The notes: generated by a model from the sequence alone, not told the origin. 64,000 nucleotides of DNA from CAINVV01 sp963663675 (GCA_963663675.1 OY760498.1:558001-622000); one strand, 5' to 3'; positions 17,540 through 27,804 are shown, counted from the first letter of the stretch. A program made the numbers and translations.

Positions 17540-19765
17540 TTAATGATTGTTAGGATCCAGGTTGTAGAAGGAATAATTGGCTGCATCTCCGACCTTCAGG
17601 AACCTTCTGCTTAGAACGGGGGTTCCCTGCTCAGGTGTAAATTCAGCCACAAGCAGATAACCTCCCGGCAGAGCAGGCAGCGTGCAATTTACTGGAATGT
17701 CTGTCCGCAGCCAGGAAGGCAGTTTCACCGTAATAATTTGTTCCCCGCTGCTTTGACCTTTAGCGTCGAAAATTTTAACTTTCACTGTTCCTGAAACGGG
17801 TTTTGGCAGATTGTTGATTCCTGCCAGGTTAAAAAGCAGTGAAGAACCCGGTTTGTGTGGTTCGGTGTATTTGGTATAACGCTCATCCGTCAGGTTAATG
17901 TATGTTGCTGCCGGGGCAAAGGCGTGCCGGAACCAGTCGAGCGTCGGGGATGGATTTAGATCCCTGATATTGCCGACAAACCAGTCGCCGGTATATCCAT
18001 AATTATTGGCCAGGTAACAAAATGCAAGGACGCCCGCAATAGAGGGTTCACTTCTGAGCCACTCCGTTTCCGCTTCGAGCCAATAGGCCTGCAGTTCCCT
18101 GTTCTGTTCGGGAGTCGAATTTTTTCCCAGGTAATATTCGTATACTTCGACGGTCAGTTTACTTGGCTTGCCGTTGCGCCACAACCAGATCCATCCGTAT
18201 TCGTTTACCAGCTGGACAGTGCCTGCATCCTGGATTTCCTGCACGCGTGCAGGTTTATAATCCAGGTTACCAAGCGGGTAAAAATTATCTTTCGATGCAG
18301 GTCCCTTCTCCCTGATTCGTCCCTGGTAAGGATGTGGCTCATCCATTTCGTCCAGCGGCATTTCTTCCGTCTTCATGTATCCGCTGTCCCATATCCTGGT
18401 TGGGTCAAGTTTCTTCAGTTCAGGGATAAGGATATTCCCGATGTAGTTGTCCCAGTTTTCGTTAATTGCATCCCATATGGCAATGCTTGGATGGCTTCCG
18501 TCAGTCCAGATCCAATCCGTATATTCCTTCCGGATCTGGTCGTCCCACCCGTGATTCTGCCAATAGAGCCATTCATTCTGGAAAAGCAATCCATATTCAT
18601 CAGCTATATCGTACCAGAAATCAGGTACAATACCCACACAGATGCGCATGGCATTCCAGTTGAGCCGCTTTGGATATTCAACCAGCAATCGTTTCACCCA
18701 TTCTTTGTCCCAGGCCAGGCTACTGCAGTCTGGATCTTCAAAAAAGCGCTGCAGGGTGATATTGGTGCCGCGCAGAATATATTTTTCTCCGTTCAGGTAA
18801 AAGAATTTTCCCTTACGGTTGAAGTCGCGCATGCCAAACTGTTTCTGATACGTATCAGATAAATCATTGCTATTTTGGATGGAGGCCCTGGCAACATAGA
18901 GGAAAGGTTTTTCGGGTGTCCAGGCGGTAAAATCCTTTATTTGGATCTGTGTTACCACCTCCGTGAGATTGTCACGTTTGGTGGATACCCTGACACTTTT
19001 GCCAGCAACCACTTTGCCTGTAAGCTTTTCAGCAATGGAAACATCCAGGGTAACTGAATCTTTCATGGCATCGCCAACAAAGATCTGCGCGGGTACCAGG
19101 TTTCGCAGCTGAGTCTTCACTGTGACGCTTTTCCCTGCCACTGAAGGCAGAACCAGCAACCTGTTAACCCTAACTTTCCCGGTAAATGAAAGCATTACAT
19201 CATCCCAGATGCCGGGAAGATAATGTTCCTTCTCTTTGTCGGTGCCTCCGGCTGCTTCAGCAGGCAGCCAGACCCTATCGCCCACCTTAATAAGAATCTC
19301 ATTGTCAGCACCATACTTAAGAGTGTTGGTAACAGGAAATTCTATGGGTGTGTAGCAGGCAACCGAAGTCCCCAAATCGGTGCCATTGATGTAAACCTGG
19401 GTAACATACTGGCTTTTTTTGACGGTAATCATCCCTTCTTTGCCCTCCAGCTCCTTTGGGATAAAGACCATTTTCCTGTACCAGCTGTAGCGTGGCGTAT
19501 AGTCGATATTGTAAAGGTTGTGCTGATCCTTTATCACTACTTTATCGGGCCTCCTGAAGAATTTATCGTAATCTTCGATTTTAGGTTCAGCCAGGTGTAC
19601 CAGGCCCGGGACCGGAATTGTGCGTGTGTATTTTGTTGGAGGGAAGGCAGTTACTGTCTGGTCAAATTGCCAGGTACCGTTCAGGCTGATGGTTGTCCGG
19701 CCCTCGACTGAGGCTGATGCCAGGATCGGGAGGCAGATCAGAAATGACAGCAGGAGAGTTTTCAT
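17540..19765 (-). CDS. Secreted glycoside hydrolase family 2 protein
   Basis: Starting at the ATG at 19765 gives a 741-residue protein with a proper signal peptide (MKTLLLSFLICLPILASAS); a longer frame upstream would bury that signal. The GH2 order is present: an N-terminal sugar-binding jelly roll (SLNGTWQFD ... YSWYRKMVFIPKEL), an Ig-like sandwich domain, then a TIM barrel with the acid/base Glu in WDAINENWD and the nucleophile Glu in LVNEYGW. The family includes beta-galactosidases, beta-mannosidases and beta-glucuronidases; the exact specificity is not readable. It appears to head an operon with the glycosidase-like gene at 15956 and is divergent from the GH36-like gene at 20034. Confidence 0.9.
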   Translation of the reverse strand: MKTLLLSFLICLPILASASVEGRTTISLNGTWQFDQTVTAFPPTKYTRTIPVPGLVHLAEPKIEDYDKFFRRPDKVVIKDQHNLYNIDYTPRYSWYRKMVFIPKELEGKEGMITVKKSQYVTQVYINGTDLGTSVACYTPIEFPVTNTLKYGADNEILIKVGDRVWLPAEAAGGTDKEKEHYLPGIWDDVMLSFTGKVRVNRLLVLPSVAGKSVTVKTQLRNLVPAQIFVGDAMKDSVTLDVSIAEKLTGKVVAGKSVRVSTKRDNLTEVVTQIQIKDFTAWTPEKPFLYVARASIQNSNDLSDTYQKQFGMRDFNRKGKFFYLNGEKYILRGTNITLQRFFEDPDCSSLAWDKEWVKRLLVEYPKRLNWNAMRICVGIVPDFWYDIADEYGLLFQNEWLYWQNHGWDDQIRKEYTDWIWTDGSHPSIAIWDAINENWDNYIGNILIPELKKLDPTRIWDSGYMKTEEMPLDEMDEPHPYQGRIREKGPASKDNFYPLGNLDYKPARVQEIQDAGTVQLVNEYGWIWLWRNGKPSKLTVEVYEYYLGKNSTPEQNRELQAYWLEAETEWLRSEPSIAGVLAFCYLANNYGYTGDWFVGNIRDLNPSPTLDWFRHAFAPAATYINLTDERYTKYTEPHKPGSSLLFNLAGINNLPKPVSGTVKVKIFDAKGQSSGEQIITVKLPSWLRTDIPVNCTLPALPGGYLLVAEFTPEQGTPVLSRRFLKVGDAANYSFYNLDPNNH

Positions 19766-20033
19766 GGAGAAAAATTGCTTGGTTAGTAGTTTTGCTTCCC
19801 ATAAAGATAGTAAAGTGTTCCAAAAGATTAAACAGCAGTTTTGATGTAAGTAATTGAAACATCTTTGCAATGAATTTATTCAATATCAGATACTTTAATT
19901 TCATCCAATATAACGAAAGGTGCAGAATCACCGCGCGATAAAATATTTTGGTGCTGCTCCCCGAATACCGGATTAATTTGATAGATTAGCAGTAAATGAC
20001 CCTCCTGATCTGTCGGGACCAATCAACTAACCA

Positions 20034-22553
20034 ATGAGAACATTCAATATCAGCATTCTGCATCTTTGCGTCCATATGTTTTTTGTTTTCTGTCCAATAC
20101 TGGCCGGAGCACAAACAGTAGAAATCGCGAAGCCATTTACATGGGGCTGGAACCAGGCCAGGACCGGTCTCAACATCAATACTACCGTTAACAACCCGTT
20201 TTTACTTGAAGGGTTAAGCGGGGCTGTTGAAGTGAACGGGAGCCTGCTTCATGTGAAGGATGCCCGAGTGCTTACCCCTGTACGTAAAGGATTACCTGTA
20301 CGCCTTGAATATCTTTTGCCCGGCAATGACTGTCATTGGATATGGGAGGTGGTTACCCGTGATAACGGACTTGAAATTACTGCTACCTTGCGCAATATCG
20401 GCAGCACTCCTCTTACAATCGGGAAATGGGATGTCATTTCTCATTCAAATGCCGCAGGGCGGCAGTTTAAGGCAGGTGACAAGCCCGGAGAAGTACGTTT
20501 TTTCCGCTGGCGGCCCTGGGATATGCGTGTTGAACTGCTCGAAAGCGATGGTGGCAGGCACTGGTCTGATAATCTTTGCCTTTTGTACGACCAGGAATCA
20601 AAGCAATCCTTTGTATCTGCCTTCCTGACCATGGACCGGATGCAATGCCGGCATACCATCACTTATTCGGCAGCAAAAGGGATCGAATCCTATAAGGCGA
20701 CCTGCAGTTTCGGCGAATTTCTTCTTCAGCCGGGTCAGCAATTAGTTTCCGAAAAATTGCGCATCTCCTTTCAGTCAGACCCTTTCAAAGCACTGGAGGG
20801 ATGGGCCGACAGGATCAAAGCCATAAAAAAACCTGTATTCGCATCCCAGCCCCCGGTGGGCCTCGGTAGCGGGGCCTGGATAGACACCTGGAATGAACAG
20901 GAGGGGGGTTACGCTGAAGTGTCGCTTGATGATGCGAAGGCATTAAGGTCCAAACTCAAAGGATTCGATGTGGATATTTTCAGGGTGAGCACTTTCAGTG
21001 CATTAAAAGAGGGTATTCCAGGTAATTGGCTGAATCCCAGTGAACGACATTTTGCTTACACCAATGGCTATGCAAATTTCCTTAAGCAGATGCTTGATCT
21101 TGGCTTCAAACCCGGAGTATGGGTGGCACCTTTCTGGTTTCTGAGCGAGGCGGATGGGGCGCTTGAAGAGAACCGGGAGAACCTTCTCTGCGACAAAAAA
21201 GGAGTTCCGATTACAGAGGTAATCAACTGGGCCGGTGATCTGGGGGATATAACTCCATTGACATACCTGCACAAATATTACCTTGACGGTACACATCCAA
21301 AGACAGCTGATTACATTCGCAAAGTCTTTGCAAAGAACCGTGAGTTGGGGGTTCGTTTTTATATGCTTGATTTTCTTGATGTTCCAAAAAATGCCTGCCT
21401 GCACGATCCGACTCAGACGCCCTTGCAGGCAGCGGATAATATCCTGCAACTGATTCGGAAGACTGCCGGCAGTGATACACATCTTCAGACAGCAGTTTCC
21501 TCCACCCCGGCTTTTACCGGCCTTATTGATGCCGCCCGGGTGGGCAGGGACTTCGGTGAAGGCCGGCCCCTTCAGGGTGCGCCGCTGAGTGACTGGCGCA
21601 ATGCCACTTATGTGCTCCACGACGAGCACTATGCCAACCTTTTCTACCTGTTGCAAAATGCGGCTGCTTCTTATTTTACTCATAGAAAGCTATATATCAA
21701 CGATCTGAATGAGCTGACAGTTGATAAGCCTGTTCCGCTCGAACATGCCAGGATCGCTACCACTATATTCGGGATGTGCGGCACTCCGTTGATGCTGGGC
21801 GATGATTTCCGCCGCATCAGTGAAGAGAGGCTGCAACTGATCAAAATGTGCTTACCCCGGACAAATGACATGCCGGTACCTGTCGACCTTTTCGACCATG
21901 TCTTTCCCGATGATTATGCACGTTATCTGAAACTGCAGGTGAACACTCCGTGGGACAATTACCAGGTAGTAGCAGTTTTTAACCTGGACCAGTCTGCTTA
22001 CAATGCAGAACTCGACTTTGGAAAACTGGGACTGGATACCGGGAAGACTTATCGTATCTATGAATTCTGGAATGAGATCTATTGCGGCACTTATTTAGAA
22101 CGATTCAAAACAATAATACCCCCAAATTCCTGCAGGCTTTTCCGTATTTCGGAGGCCAGGAAATATCCCTGGCTCCTGTCGACTGATATGCATATTCAAC
22201 AAGGAGCAGTCGAAGTGGAATCACTTAAATGGGATCCTGGGCGGAGGCGTCTTTCCGGCACTGTTACCCGGCCGGAGGGGCAGACAGGCAATCTTTATTT
22301 CCTTATGCCACGGAAGATGAGGGTGATCAACGATAAGGGTCTGTTCCTGATGAAGGAACTTGAAGATATGAACGTTGTCATCCGCAAGGAGATTAAGTTT
22401 ACAAAAGCACACGAGTCTTTTGAAATATTTTTTGAACCTTGGGAAGAAAAATACGTGACTGCAAAACCATTGCTGCCTTATGCTACTGAAGTCCAATGGC
22501 TTGAATATATCAGGAAACACCGTATTCCGGGAGATACGCGGGTAATTGAGTAA
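20034..22553 (+). CDS. Secreted clan GH-D (GH36-like) alpha-galactosidase family protein
   Basis: The protein has 839 residues with an N-terminal signal peptide ending near ILAGAQ. An N-terminal beta-sandwich domain is followed by a TIM barrel from about residue 275 (GLGSGAWIDTWNEQ). Clan GH-D active-site features are visible: the nucleophile Asp in VRFYMLDFLDV and the second Asp in GRDFGEGRP as candidate acid/base. A C-terminal beta domain follows. Family members cleave alpha-linked galactose or similar sugars. It is transcribed away from the GH2 gene, with a 268-bp shared upstream region, suggesting joint control. The precise subfamily and substrate are uncertain. Confidence 0.8.
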   Translation: MRTFNISILHLCVHMFFVFCPILAGAQTVEIAKPFTWGWNQARTGLNINTTVNNPFLLEGLSGAVEVNGSLLHVKDARVLTPVRKGLPVRLEYLLPGNDCHWIWEVVTRDNGLEITATLRNIGSTPLTIGKWDVISHSNAAGRQFKAGDKPGEVRFFRWRPWDMRVELLESDGGRHWSDNLCLLYDQESKQSFVSAFLTMDRMQCRHTITYSAAKGIESYKATCSFGEFLLQPGQQLVSEKLRISFQSDPFKALEGWADRIKAIKKPVFASQPPVGLGSGAWIDTWNEQEGGYAEVSLDDAKALRSKLKGFDVDIFRVSTFSALKEGIPGNWLNPSERHFAYTNGYANFLKQMLDLGFKPGVWVAPFWFLSEADGALEENRENLLCDKKGVPITEVINWAGDLGDITPLTYLHKYYLDGTHPKTADYIRKVFAKNRELGVRFYMLDFLDVPKNACLHDPTQTPLQAADNILQLIRKTAGSDTHLQTAVSSTPAFTGLIDAARVGRDFGEGRPLQGAPLSDWRNATYVLHDEHYANLFYLLQNAAASYFTHRKLYINDLNELTVDKPVPLEHARIATTIFGMCGTPLMLGDDFRRISEERLQLIKMCLPRTNDMPVPVDLFDHVFPDDYARYLKLQVNTPWDNYQVVAVFNLDQSAYNAELDFGKLGLDTGKTYRIYEFWNEIYCGTYLERFKTIIPPNSCRLFRISEARKYPWLLSTDMHIQQGAVEVESLKWDPGRRRLSGTVTRPEGQTGNLYFLMPRKMRVINDKGLFLMKELEDMNVVIRKEIKFTKAHESFEIFFEPWEEKYVTAKPLLPYATEVQWLEYIRKHRIPGDTRVIE

Positions 22554-22611
22554 TTTCACCTTCTGGGATATTGCGGAAATTTGACTCCAGATTTCATGGT
22601 GGCGGGTATAA

Positions 22612-23124
22612 TTATAAAATCTCCAGCAACTGTTTCCAGTTTTCGACTCTCTCCCATGAATCATTGGATAACAGGATATTGTGAGGCTGGGTAAACAGAA
22701 TTTTTTTACCTGGGAAGTAGTTCAGGTTTTTTGGGTGATCGTCTATCATAATATCACCCCTTACAGCAGCTTTGTCACCACAAAAAACGATTTGCTTCCA
22801 GGAAATAAAGGGGAAAAATTCTAGTAGCCAGTCATGTTTTTCAATCAGACTGTCTGGAAATTCCATGGCTGCTGAAACAACCAGCACTTTGTATTTACTG
22901 TTGAGATACCTTAATCCCTCGATGCTGCCAGGCATAACCGGTGCTTTTCTGAAAAAATCCCTGGATCGTACATTTAGCTCATAATGTGTAAATGCTTCAG
23001 CTTCAGTTTTACCGTAAAGCTCCTCCACAGCCCGTTTCATCCCGGTTTCCCTGAATTCCAGGTAAAGAAACTGAGCGTACACATCAGCCAGAACACCATC
23101 CATATCTACCAAAAGTTGCTCCAT
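22612..23124 (-). CDS. 5'(3')-deoxyribonucleotidase (HAD superfamily)
   Basis: A 170-residue cytoplasmic protein. HAD motif I is VDMDGVLAD with the nucleophile Asp and general acid two residues later; motif IV is IMIDDHPKNL. Length and sequence match the NT5C-type 5' nucleotidases that dephosphorylate (deoxy)pyrimidine monophosphates and help balance nucleotide pools. It is convergent with the GH36-like gene, separated by 58 bp, with no functional link visible. Confidence 0.88.
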   Translation of the reverse strand: MEQLLVDMDGVLADVYAQFLYLEFRETGMKRAVEELYGKTEAEAFTHYELNVRSRDFFRKAPVMPGSIEGLRYLNSKYKVLVVSAAMEFPDSLIEKHDWLLEFFPFISWKQIVFCGDKAAVRGDIMIDDHPKNLNYFPGKKILFTQPHNILLSNDSWERVENWKQLLEIL

Positions 23125-23342
23125 ATTCAGAAAGTTTCCAATGAAAATATCCTGATCAAAAATAACTTTTTACATTTTGGAAACTAAATGTTTTTATTTC
23201 TCACGCGATTTAATGAGATAACTGTGTGACCAACTGTTCAAATCATGCCGGAAATATGTCCTGAGTTAAATTGCCGGATGAAATAATAAAAAGTAAATTT
23301 AAAGTGGAATTTAACATCTTTGAATGAATATAAAAAAGTAAA

Positions 23343-24584
23343 ATGGAATATACAAAATCAGTCTGCCAGGCCGTTCTGCGAGTATTGAAGGAGCAATCTC
23401 GGAAATTTCCCCTAATTTTCATTCTTGTTTTTTTGACTTCATGGATTTTTTTGAAGGATGCCTTCGGTCAGGATTCTGCTGATGAATTAATCCGGATCAT
23501 AGAAAATCCGCAATATTCTGACAAACAATCTTCTGATTCACTTACTATTATGGAACTCATGAGCCGCAACGGAGTTCCGGGAGTCAGCATCGCAGTCATA
23601 AAGGACTTTAAGATCCATTGGGCAAAGGGTTATGGTGTCGCTGATGTGAAGTCAGGTGCAAAAGTAAATGTGGAAACCTTGTTCCAGGCTGCATCCATTA
23701 GCAAGACAATCAATGCAATGGCATTACTTAAAGCAGTACAGGAAGGAAAATTCTCCCTGGATACCGATATCAATACAATTTTGAAGTCATGGAAATTGCC
23801 CGATAGTCCCTTCACAAAGGACCGTCCGGTTACGCCCCGAACCCTGGCCAGTCATACCTCTGGTCTGGGCGATGGCTTTGGTTTCCCCGGGTATGATCCT
23901 TCAGCTAAACTTCCAACCACCGTGCAGATACTCAATGGCGAAAAACCATCCAATGTCGGACCGGTTCTGCTAGTGCGTCCTCCACTGACTGCCTTCCAGT
24001 ACTCTGGTGGCGGAGTGACAATTTTGCAATTGTTGCTGACAGATGTTTTTGGTGGTACCTATCCGGAAATAATCCAGAAAACTGTTCTTAGTCCGGTCGG
24101 GATGACTCACAGCACCTACCAGCAACCATTGTCACCTGAGAAGGATAAAAATGCCGCCAGGGCCCACAACGGGAAGGGAGAGGCCATGAATGTCAAGTGG
24201 CATGTTTATCCTGAACTTGCTGCTGCAGGATTATGGACTACGCCGACAGACCTGGCTAAGTTTGCGATTGAGGTGCAGAAATCTCTGTGGGGACAGGCAA
24301 ATAACGTTCTCACACAATCCATGATAAAAGAGATGTTGAGTCCGGTTGGAGTAGGCGACTTTGCTGTCGGATTCTCAATCGCCAAACAAGGACAGGGATG
24401 GTACTTTAGTCATAGTGGCGGGAACTGGGGATTCAGGTGTGTGCTATACGCGCACAAGGTGAAGGGCTACGGGATAGTTATCATGACCAACTCTGACAAT
24501 GGAAGTATCGTTATGAACAAAATCAAAGAGCGCATCGAGAGGGCATACGGTTTTGATTCAATGGACAAACCTGTTGCCAGATAA
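23343..24584 (+). CDS. Serine beta-lactamase-like hydrolase, exported (1)
   Basis: The protein has 413 residues with an N-terminal export signal running to about residue 43 (ends DAFGQ). Class C/serine hydrolase motifs: the nucleophile S118xxK121 in AASISKTINAM, the YxG-type motif FQYSGGG and HSGGNWG in the place of the KTG box. These proteins are usually esterases or D-aminopeptidases rather than drug-resistance enzymes. The upstream region 23125-23342 shows a partial -7 box (CATCTTTG). It has no obvious operon partner. Confidence 0.9.
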   Translation: MEYTKSVCQAVLRVLKEQSRKFPLIFILVFLTSWIFLKDAFGQDSADELIRIIENPQYSDKQSSDSLTIMELMSRNGVPGVSIAVIKDFKIHWAKGYGVADVKSGAKVNVETLFQAASISKTINAMALLKAVQEGKFSLDTDINTILKSWKLPDSPFTKDRPVTPRTLASHTSGLGDGFGFPGYDPSAKLPTTVQILNGEKPSNVGPVLLVRPPLTAFQYSGGGVTILQLLLTDVFGGTYPEIIQKTVLSPVGMTHSTYQQPLSPEKDKNAARAHNGKGEAMNVKWHVYPELAAAGLWTTPTDLAKFAIEVQKSLWGQANNVLTQSMIKEMLSPVGVGDFAVGFSIAKQGQGWYFSHSGGNWGFRCVLYAHKVKGYGIVIMTNSDNGSIVMNKIKERIERAYGFDSMDKPVAR

Positions 24585-24676
24585 TATCTCTCAAATAATT
24601 CGCATCTTTAGTTACATAAATTAATTTGCTGATATATAATATTTTATTAAAAAATAAGTAGCAGGTTCTGATCCTG

Positions 24677-24690
24677 AAAGGGGTTTCCCC
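24677..24690 (+). terminator. Short GC hairpin after beta-lactamase-like gene
   Basis: GGGG (24680-24683) and CCCC (24687-24690) around TTT form a small strong stem 93 bp after the stop codon. The downstream T run is poor, so the assignment as a terminator is weak. Confidence 0.35.
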
Positions 24691-24764
24691 GCTTTAAACA
24701 AATGATGATGTACCTGATAATTTTCACACGCCAAATATCTCCTCAACTAAGCTTATAAAATCAA

Positions 24765-27116
24765 ATGTGCCAACAAAACGCTTATACCTATAGTTTGAAG
24801 TTTATTCCCGTTATGCTATTATTCACTGCTTTGGCAGGAATGATCGATGGGAAGGTTACCGGTTCCAATGAAAAATCAAAAGGACAGCAGTCGCCGCAAA
24901 TTGAATTCTGTGCTATTCCGGCCGGTTCCTTTGTTATGGGAGCGGATATGGATCCAAAATACATTGCAGCAGGAAAGGAAGAAGGTTGGCGAAGCATTTT
25001 TATCCAGGATGAATTTCCCCAAAGGAAAATCAAGCTGACTCACCCGTTTGAAATATCGAAATATGAAATAACCAATGCTCAGTACGAACAATTCGATCCA
25101 TCTCATAAGTCATGGAGAGGAAAATTCAGGAATATCTCGATAGGAGACAATGAAGCAGTTGTTTATGTAAGCTGGGAAGAAGCTTCGGCTTATGCAGCCT
25201 GGATGTCGAAGAATGACATACAATTTGATTACAGGCTCCCGACCGAAGCCGAATGGGAATATACGGCACGAGCGGGTACCAGGACACCCTTTAACAATGG
25301 AGTGACAGGCGATATCTATGATCTTAATCCCTTCGATTCAGTTCAGATGAAGCGGATGAACTACCAATGGCCTTACCCGTTTACCTATACCAACGGCGTT
25401 CGCAAATGGGTAACCTGGCTTCCCGAAAAATGTGTTGGCGTCGAAGATGTCTACCCGGATGCGCGCCAAATAAAAGATGTCGACCTGACTGTTGGCCAGT
25501 CCGGGCCCAATGGCTTTGGCTTGTTTGACATGCAAGGGGGTGTCGAGGAATGGGTGTGGGACTGGTATGGTCCTTACTGTCAGTATGATACTGTAAATCC
25601 TGCCGGATATCGTTCAGGTGATTTTAAGGTGACAAGGGGCGGAAGTCACAACAACCATATCCAGCAAACACGGCCTGCCAACCGGATGAGTGCAGCCATC
25701 AACGACAAAAATTATTTCCTGGGGTTTCGTGTTGTGAGGGTTCCCAAAACCGGACAATCTTTTAATAAATTACCCGAACAACCAGTCTATCCGTGGGCAT
25801 CAAAGGTAAGCACAAAGAAATATGCCTGGGCGGACGAGAGCGACCGGCCGTTTTTTTCCATCACCTCGCTCTATGAACTCGTCCCGGCACTAAAGGATGG
25901 TTCCCATTATGGTTCAGACAAACAACTTGCACAATTCGGATTCGATAAGTCGGTTATGTTGCCTTTGTTAACCGGACCGCTCTATTCGCACAACCATTCT
26001 CCGACCATAGAGTGGTGTGAAAATGGTGATATAATTGTATCCTGGTTTTCAGGTGAAAGTGAAATTGGGCCTGAACTGACATTGCTGGCTTCACGGGGGA
26101 AAAGACAGGCTGATGGCTCACTTCAGTGGACACCCCCGGCGAAATTTCTGAAAGCAGAAGATCGTAACATGCACAGTTCTAATATTTTAAACAATTCTGT
26201 CAGGATTAGTTCAAAACGCGATGCAAAATTTGTACTTCACCAGATGGCAAGTATCGGACTAACAGGAAGATGGGACAAGCTGGCACTTGGATACAGGAGA
26301 AGTACAGACAACGGGGCTACCTGGACGCCGGTTAAGATGATTCTTGATCCAGACCATGGTCCGAATGCCGGAGCCTCCATGCAGGGAAACATGTTTCAGA
26401 CTGAAGATGGCATGCTGGCCTTTGTTACAGATGACAAAGGCGATTCCTTTGCCGGTACCGGTAGTTTGGTCGTCAGCACTGACAATGGCGAAAACTGGGA
26501 ACGAAGAGGGTATTCAAGAGAAACGCCCGATTCATTGCGAATTGCAGGTGGCCATGCTGTAGTGGTTGAAATTGAAGATGTAAATCATGATGGGAGAAGA
26601 GACTTGATGGCTATTGCCCGTGATGGCGGAGCTTATTACTCAGGGAAAGCTCCTGAAAGTATATCCGTAAATGGTGGCATTACCTGGCAACGCTCCCCGT
26701 CTGTATTTCCGTCTGTTTCCACCGGACAGCGAATGACTATGCTGAGACTCCGGTATTCAGCTCTTCCGGGAAGCATTCATGGGACGAAACCGATACTCTT
26801 TACCGGGTTTGCAGATGACAGTATCAGGGCAAGGGATGGAGAGGGGAAGATGAATTATATCACAGGTCTTTACGCGGCCCTGTCCTTTGATGAAGGTAAA
26901 ACCTGGCCAGAACAATACCGCAAAGTGATAAGCAATCTCAAAGGCCCGGACACTCTTAACCTGGCAATAGCACCATGGCAGAGAACAGCCCTGTTGACTA
27001 AAACCAAAGGGCAGAATGAAGGATACATGTCTTCCGCACAAACCCCTGACGGTACGATTTTTTTGACCGACGGTAAAATAGTCTATTCTTTTAACCTGAA
27101 ATGGCTAATGGAATAA
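24765..27116 (+). CDS. SUMF1/FGE-like domain fused to a sialidase-like beta-propeller (secreted)
   Basis: The protein has 783 residues with an N-terminal hydrophobic export signal. Residues about 45-330 are a formylglycine-generating-enzyme-like (SUMF1) domain: IPAGSFVMG, YEITNAQYEQF, RLPTEAEWEYTARAG, GLFDMQGGVEEWVWDWYG and GFRVVRVP. The catalytic stretch that reads RGGSxxC..YC in true FGEs is RGGSHNNHIQQT, lacking both cysteines, so sulfatase activation is unlikely. From about residue 345 a sialidase/BNR-type propeller follows (HNHSPTIEWCENGDIIVSWF, RRSTDNGATW, VSTDNGENW, FDEGKTWP). The arrangement suggests an extracellular glycan-binding or -cleaving protein. I know of no assigned function. 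Confidence 0.85.
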   Translation: MCQQNAYTYSLKFIPVMLLFTALAGMIDGKVTGSNEKSKGQQSPQIEFCAIPAGSFVMGADMDPKYIAAGKEEGWRSIFIQDEFPQRKIKLTHPFEISKYEITNAQYEQFDPSHKSWRGKFRNISIGDNEAVVYVSWEEASAYAAWMSKNDIQFDYRLPTEAEWEYTARAGTRTPFNNGVTGDIYDLNPFDSVQMKRMNYQWPYPFTYTNGVRKWVTWLPEKCVGVEDVYPDARQIKDVDLTVGQSGPNGFGLFDMQGGVEEWVWDWYGPYCQYDTVNPAGYRSGDFKVTRGGSHNNHIQQTRPANRMSAAINDKNYFLGFRVVRVPKTGQSFNKLPEQPVYPWASKVSTKKYAWADESDRPFFSITSLYELVPALKDGSHYGSDKQLAQFGFDKSVMLPLLTGPLYSHNHSPTIEWCENGDIIVSWFSGESEIGPELTLLASRGKRQADGSLQWTPPAKFLKAEDRNMHSSNILNNSVRISSKRDAKFVLHQMASIGLTGRWDKLALGYRRSTDNGATWTPVKMILDPDHGPNAGASMQGNMFQTEDGMLAFVTDDKGDSFAGTGSLVVSTDNGENWERRGYSRETPDSLRIAGGHAVVVEIEDVNHDGRRDLMAIARDGGAYYSGKAPESISVNGGITWQRSPSVFPSVSTGQRMTMLRLRYSALPGSIHGTKPILFTGFADDSIRARDGEGKMNYITGLYAALSFDEGKTWPEQYRKVISNLKGPDTLNLAIAPWQRTALLTKTKGQNEGYMSSAQTPDGTIFLTDGKIVYSFNLKWLME

Positions 27117-27543
27117 AAGATATAAACTTGAAATTTATTTAAATCCGTCTCAAGTCTTATCATTCATGTTTAACATATTGTATTTCAATTTTATATGAAC
27201 TAATTGTTACAAAGTTCAACCATGTTATCCCTGCGAATGAAAGAGAATCGTTCAGTCCCTCAAACCTGACGATAAAAAACCGACGGCTAACAATTATCAT
27301 AAATTGGCTTATCTTAACTCTTGCTTTCCATTTTGGATTTCGGACAAAAAAATGATTTTTCAGGTTCTGACATCTTTTTTGGATTTAAGTGTCTTTCATC
27401 CAGTCATTTAATTTCGGTGTAAGCTTGAGGTGCAATTATAGAATTCTAACCAACAGGAAGATTTCCCGGATACAAGATCATATAACTGGCTTGCCAGGGT
27501 CAAATGAATTAAAAACTTTAAACCAACATTAAAATCCCTTATT
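27117..27543 (+). other. Intergenic region without a recognisable gene
   Basis: A 427-bp A+T-rich stretch between the SUMF1-sialidase gene and a small gene. It probably holds the promoter of the latter, but I could not identify a consensus box, hairpin or RNA gene. Confidence 0.5.
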
Positions 27544-27735
27544 ATGTCACACCTGGAAATTAAAAATCTGATTCAAAAAATAAGAGCTATTGCCCTTGAT
27601 GATATGCCATCAGCAGTTTCCCCAACCCGTTTGTACGAGGAGATGAACAGTCAGTATCCCACCCAAAGGGGAAGGATAAGTAAGGTTAACATCTTTGTGA
27701 AATCATTGATTAATTCCTATCACGACAAAGAATAA
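27544..27735 (+). CDS. Small conserved-looking protein of unknown function
   Basis: A 63-residue soluble, basic protein (start MSHLEIKNLIQKIRAIALDD) with balanced composition and no membrane segment, cysteine pair or known motif. The pattern TRLYEEMNSQYPTQRGRISKVN suggests a small helical protein, possibly nucleic-acid binding, but that is only impression. It is followed 69 bp later by a clear intrinsic terminator, which supports a real single-gene transcript. Confidence 0.55.
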   Translation: MSHLEIKNLIQKIRAIALDDMPSAVSPTRLYEEMNSQYPTQRGRISKVNIFVKSLINSYHDKE

Positions 27736-27804
27736 GTCCAAATCATCATTGATTGTTTTTTAGTAACTTGTTATTAGCAGCTTTGTTGAACTGTCATAAC
27801 AAAC

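Noticed and set aside
21003..21683. Long open frame antisense to the GH36-like gene
   Set aside because: It lies fully inside a clear GH protein and has no protein-like features; it reflects codon bias on the other strand.
23343..24584. Beta-lactam resistance gene
   Set aside because: The SxxK and HSGG motifs fit the broad esterase/peptidase relatives; no evidence for true beta-lactamase function. The same applies to 39222-40520.
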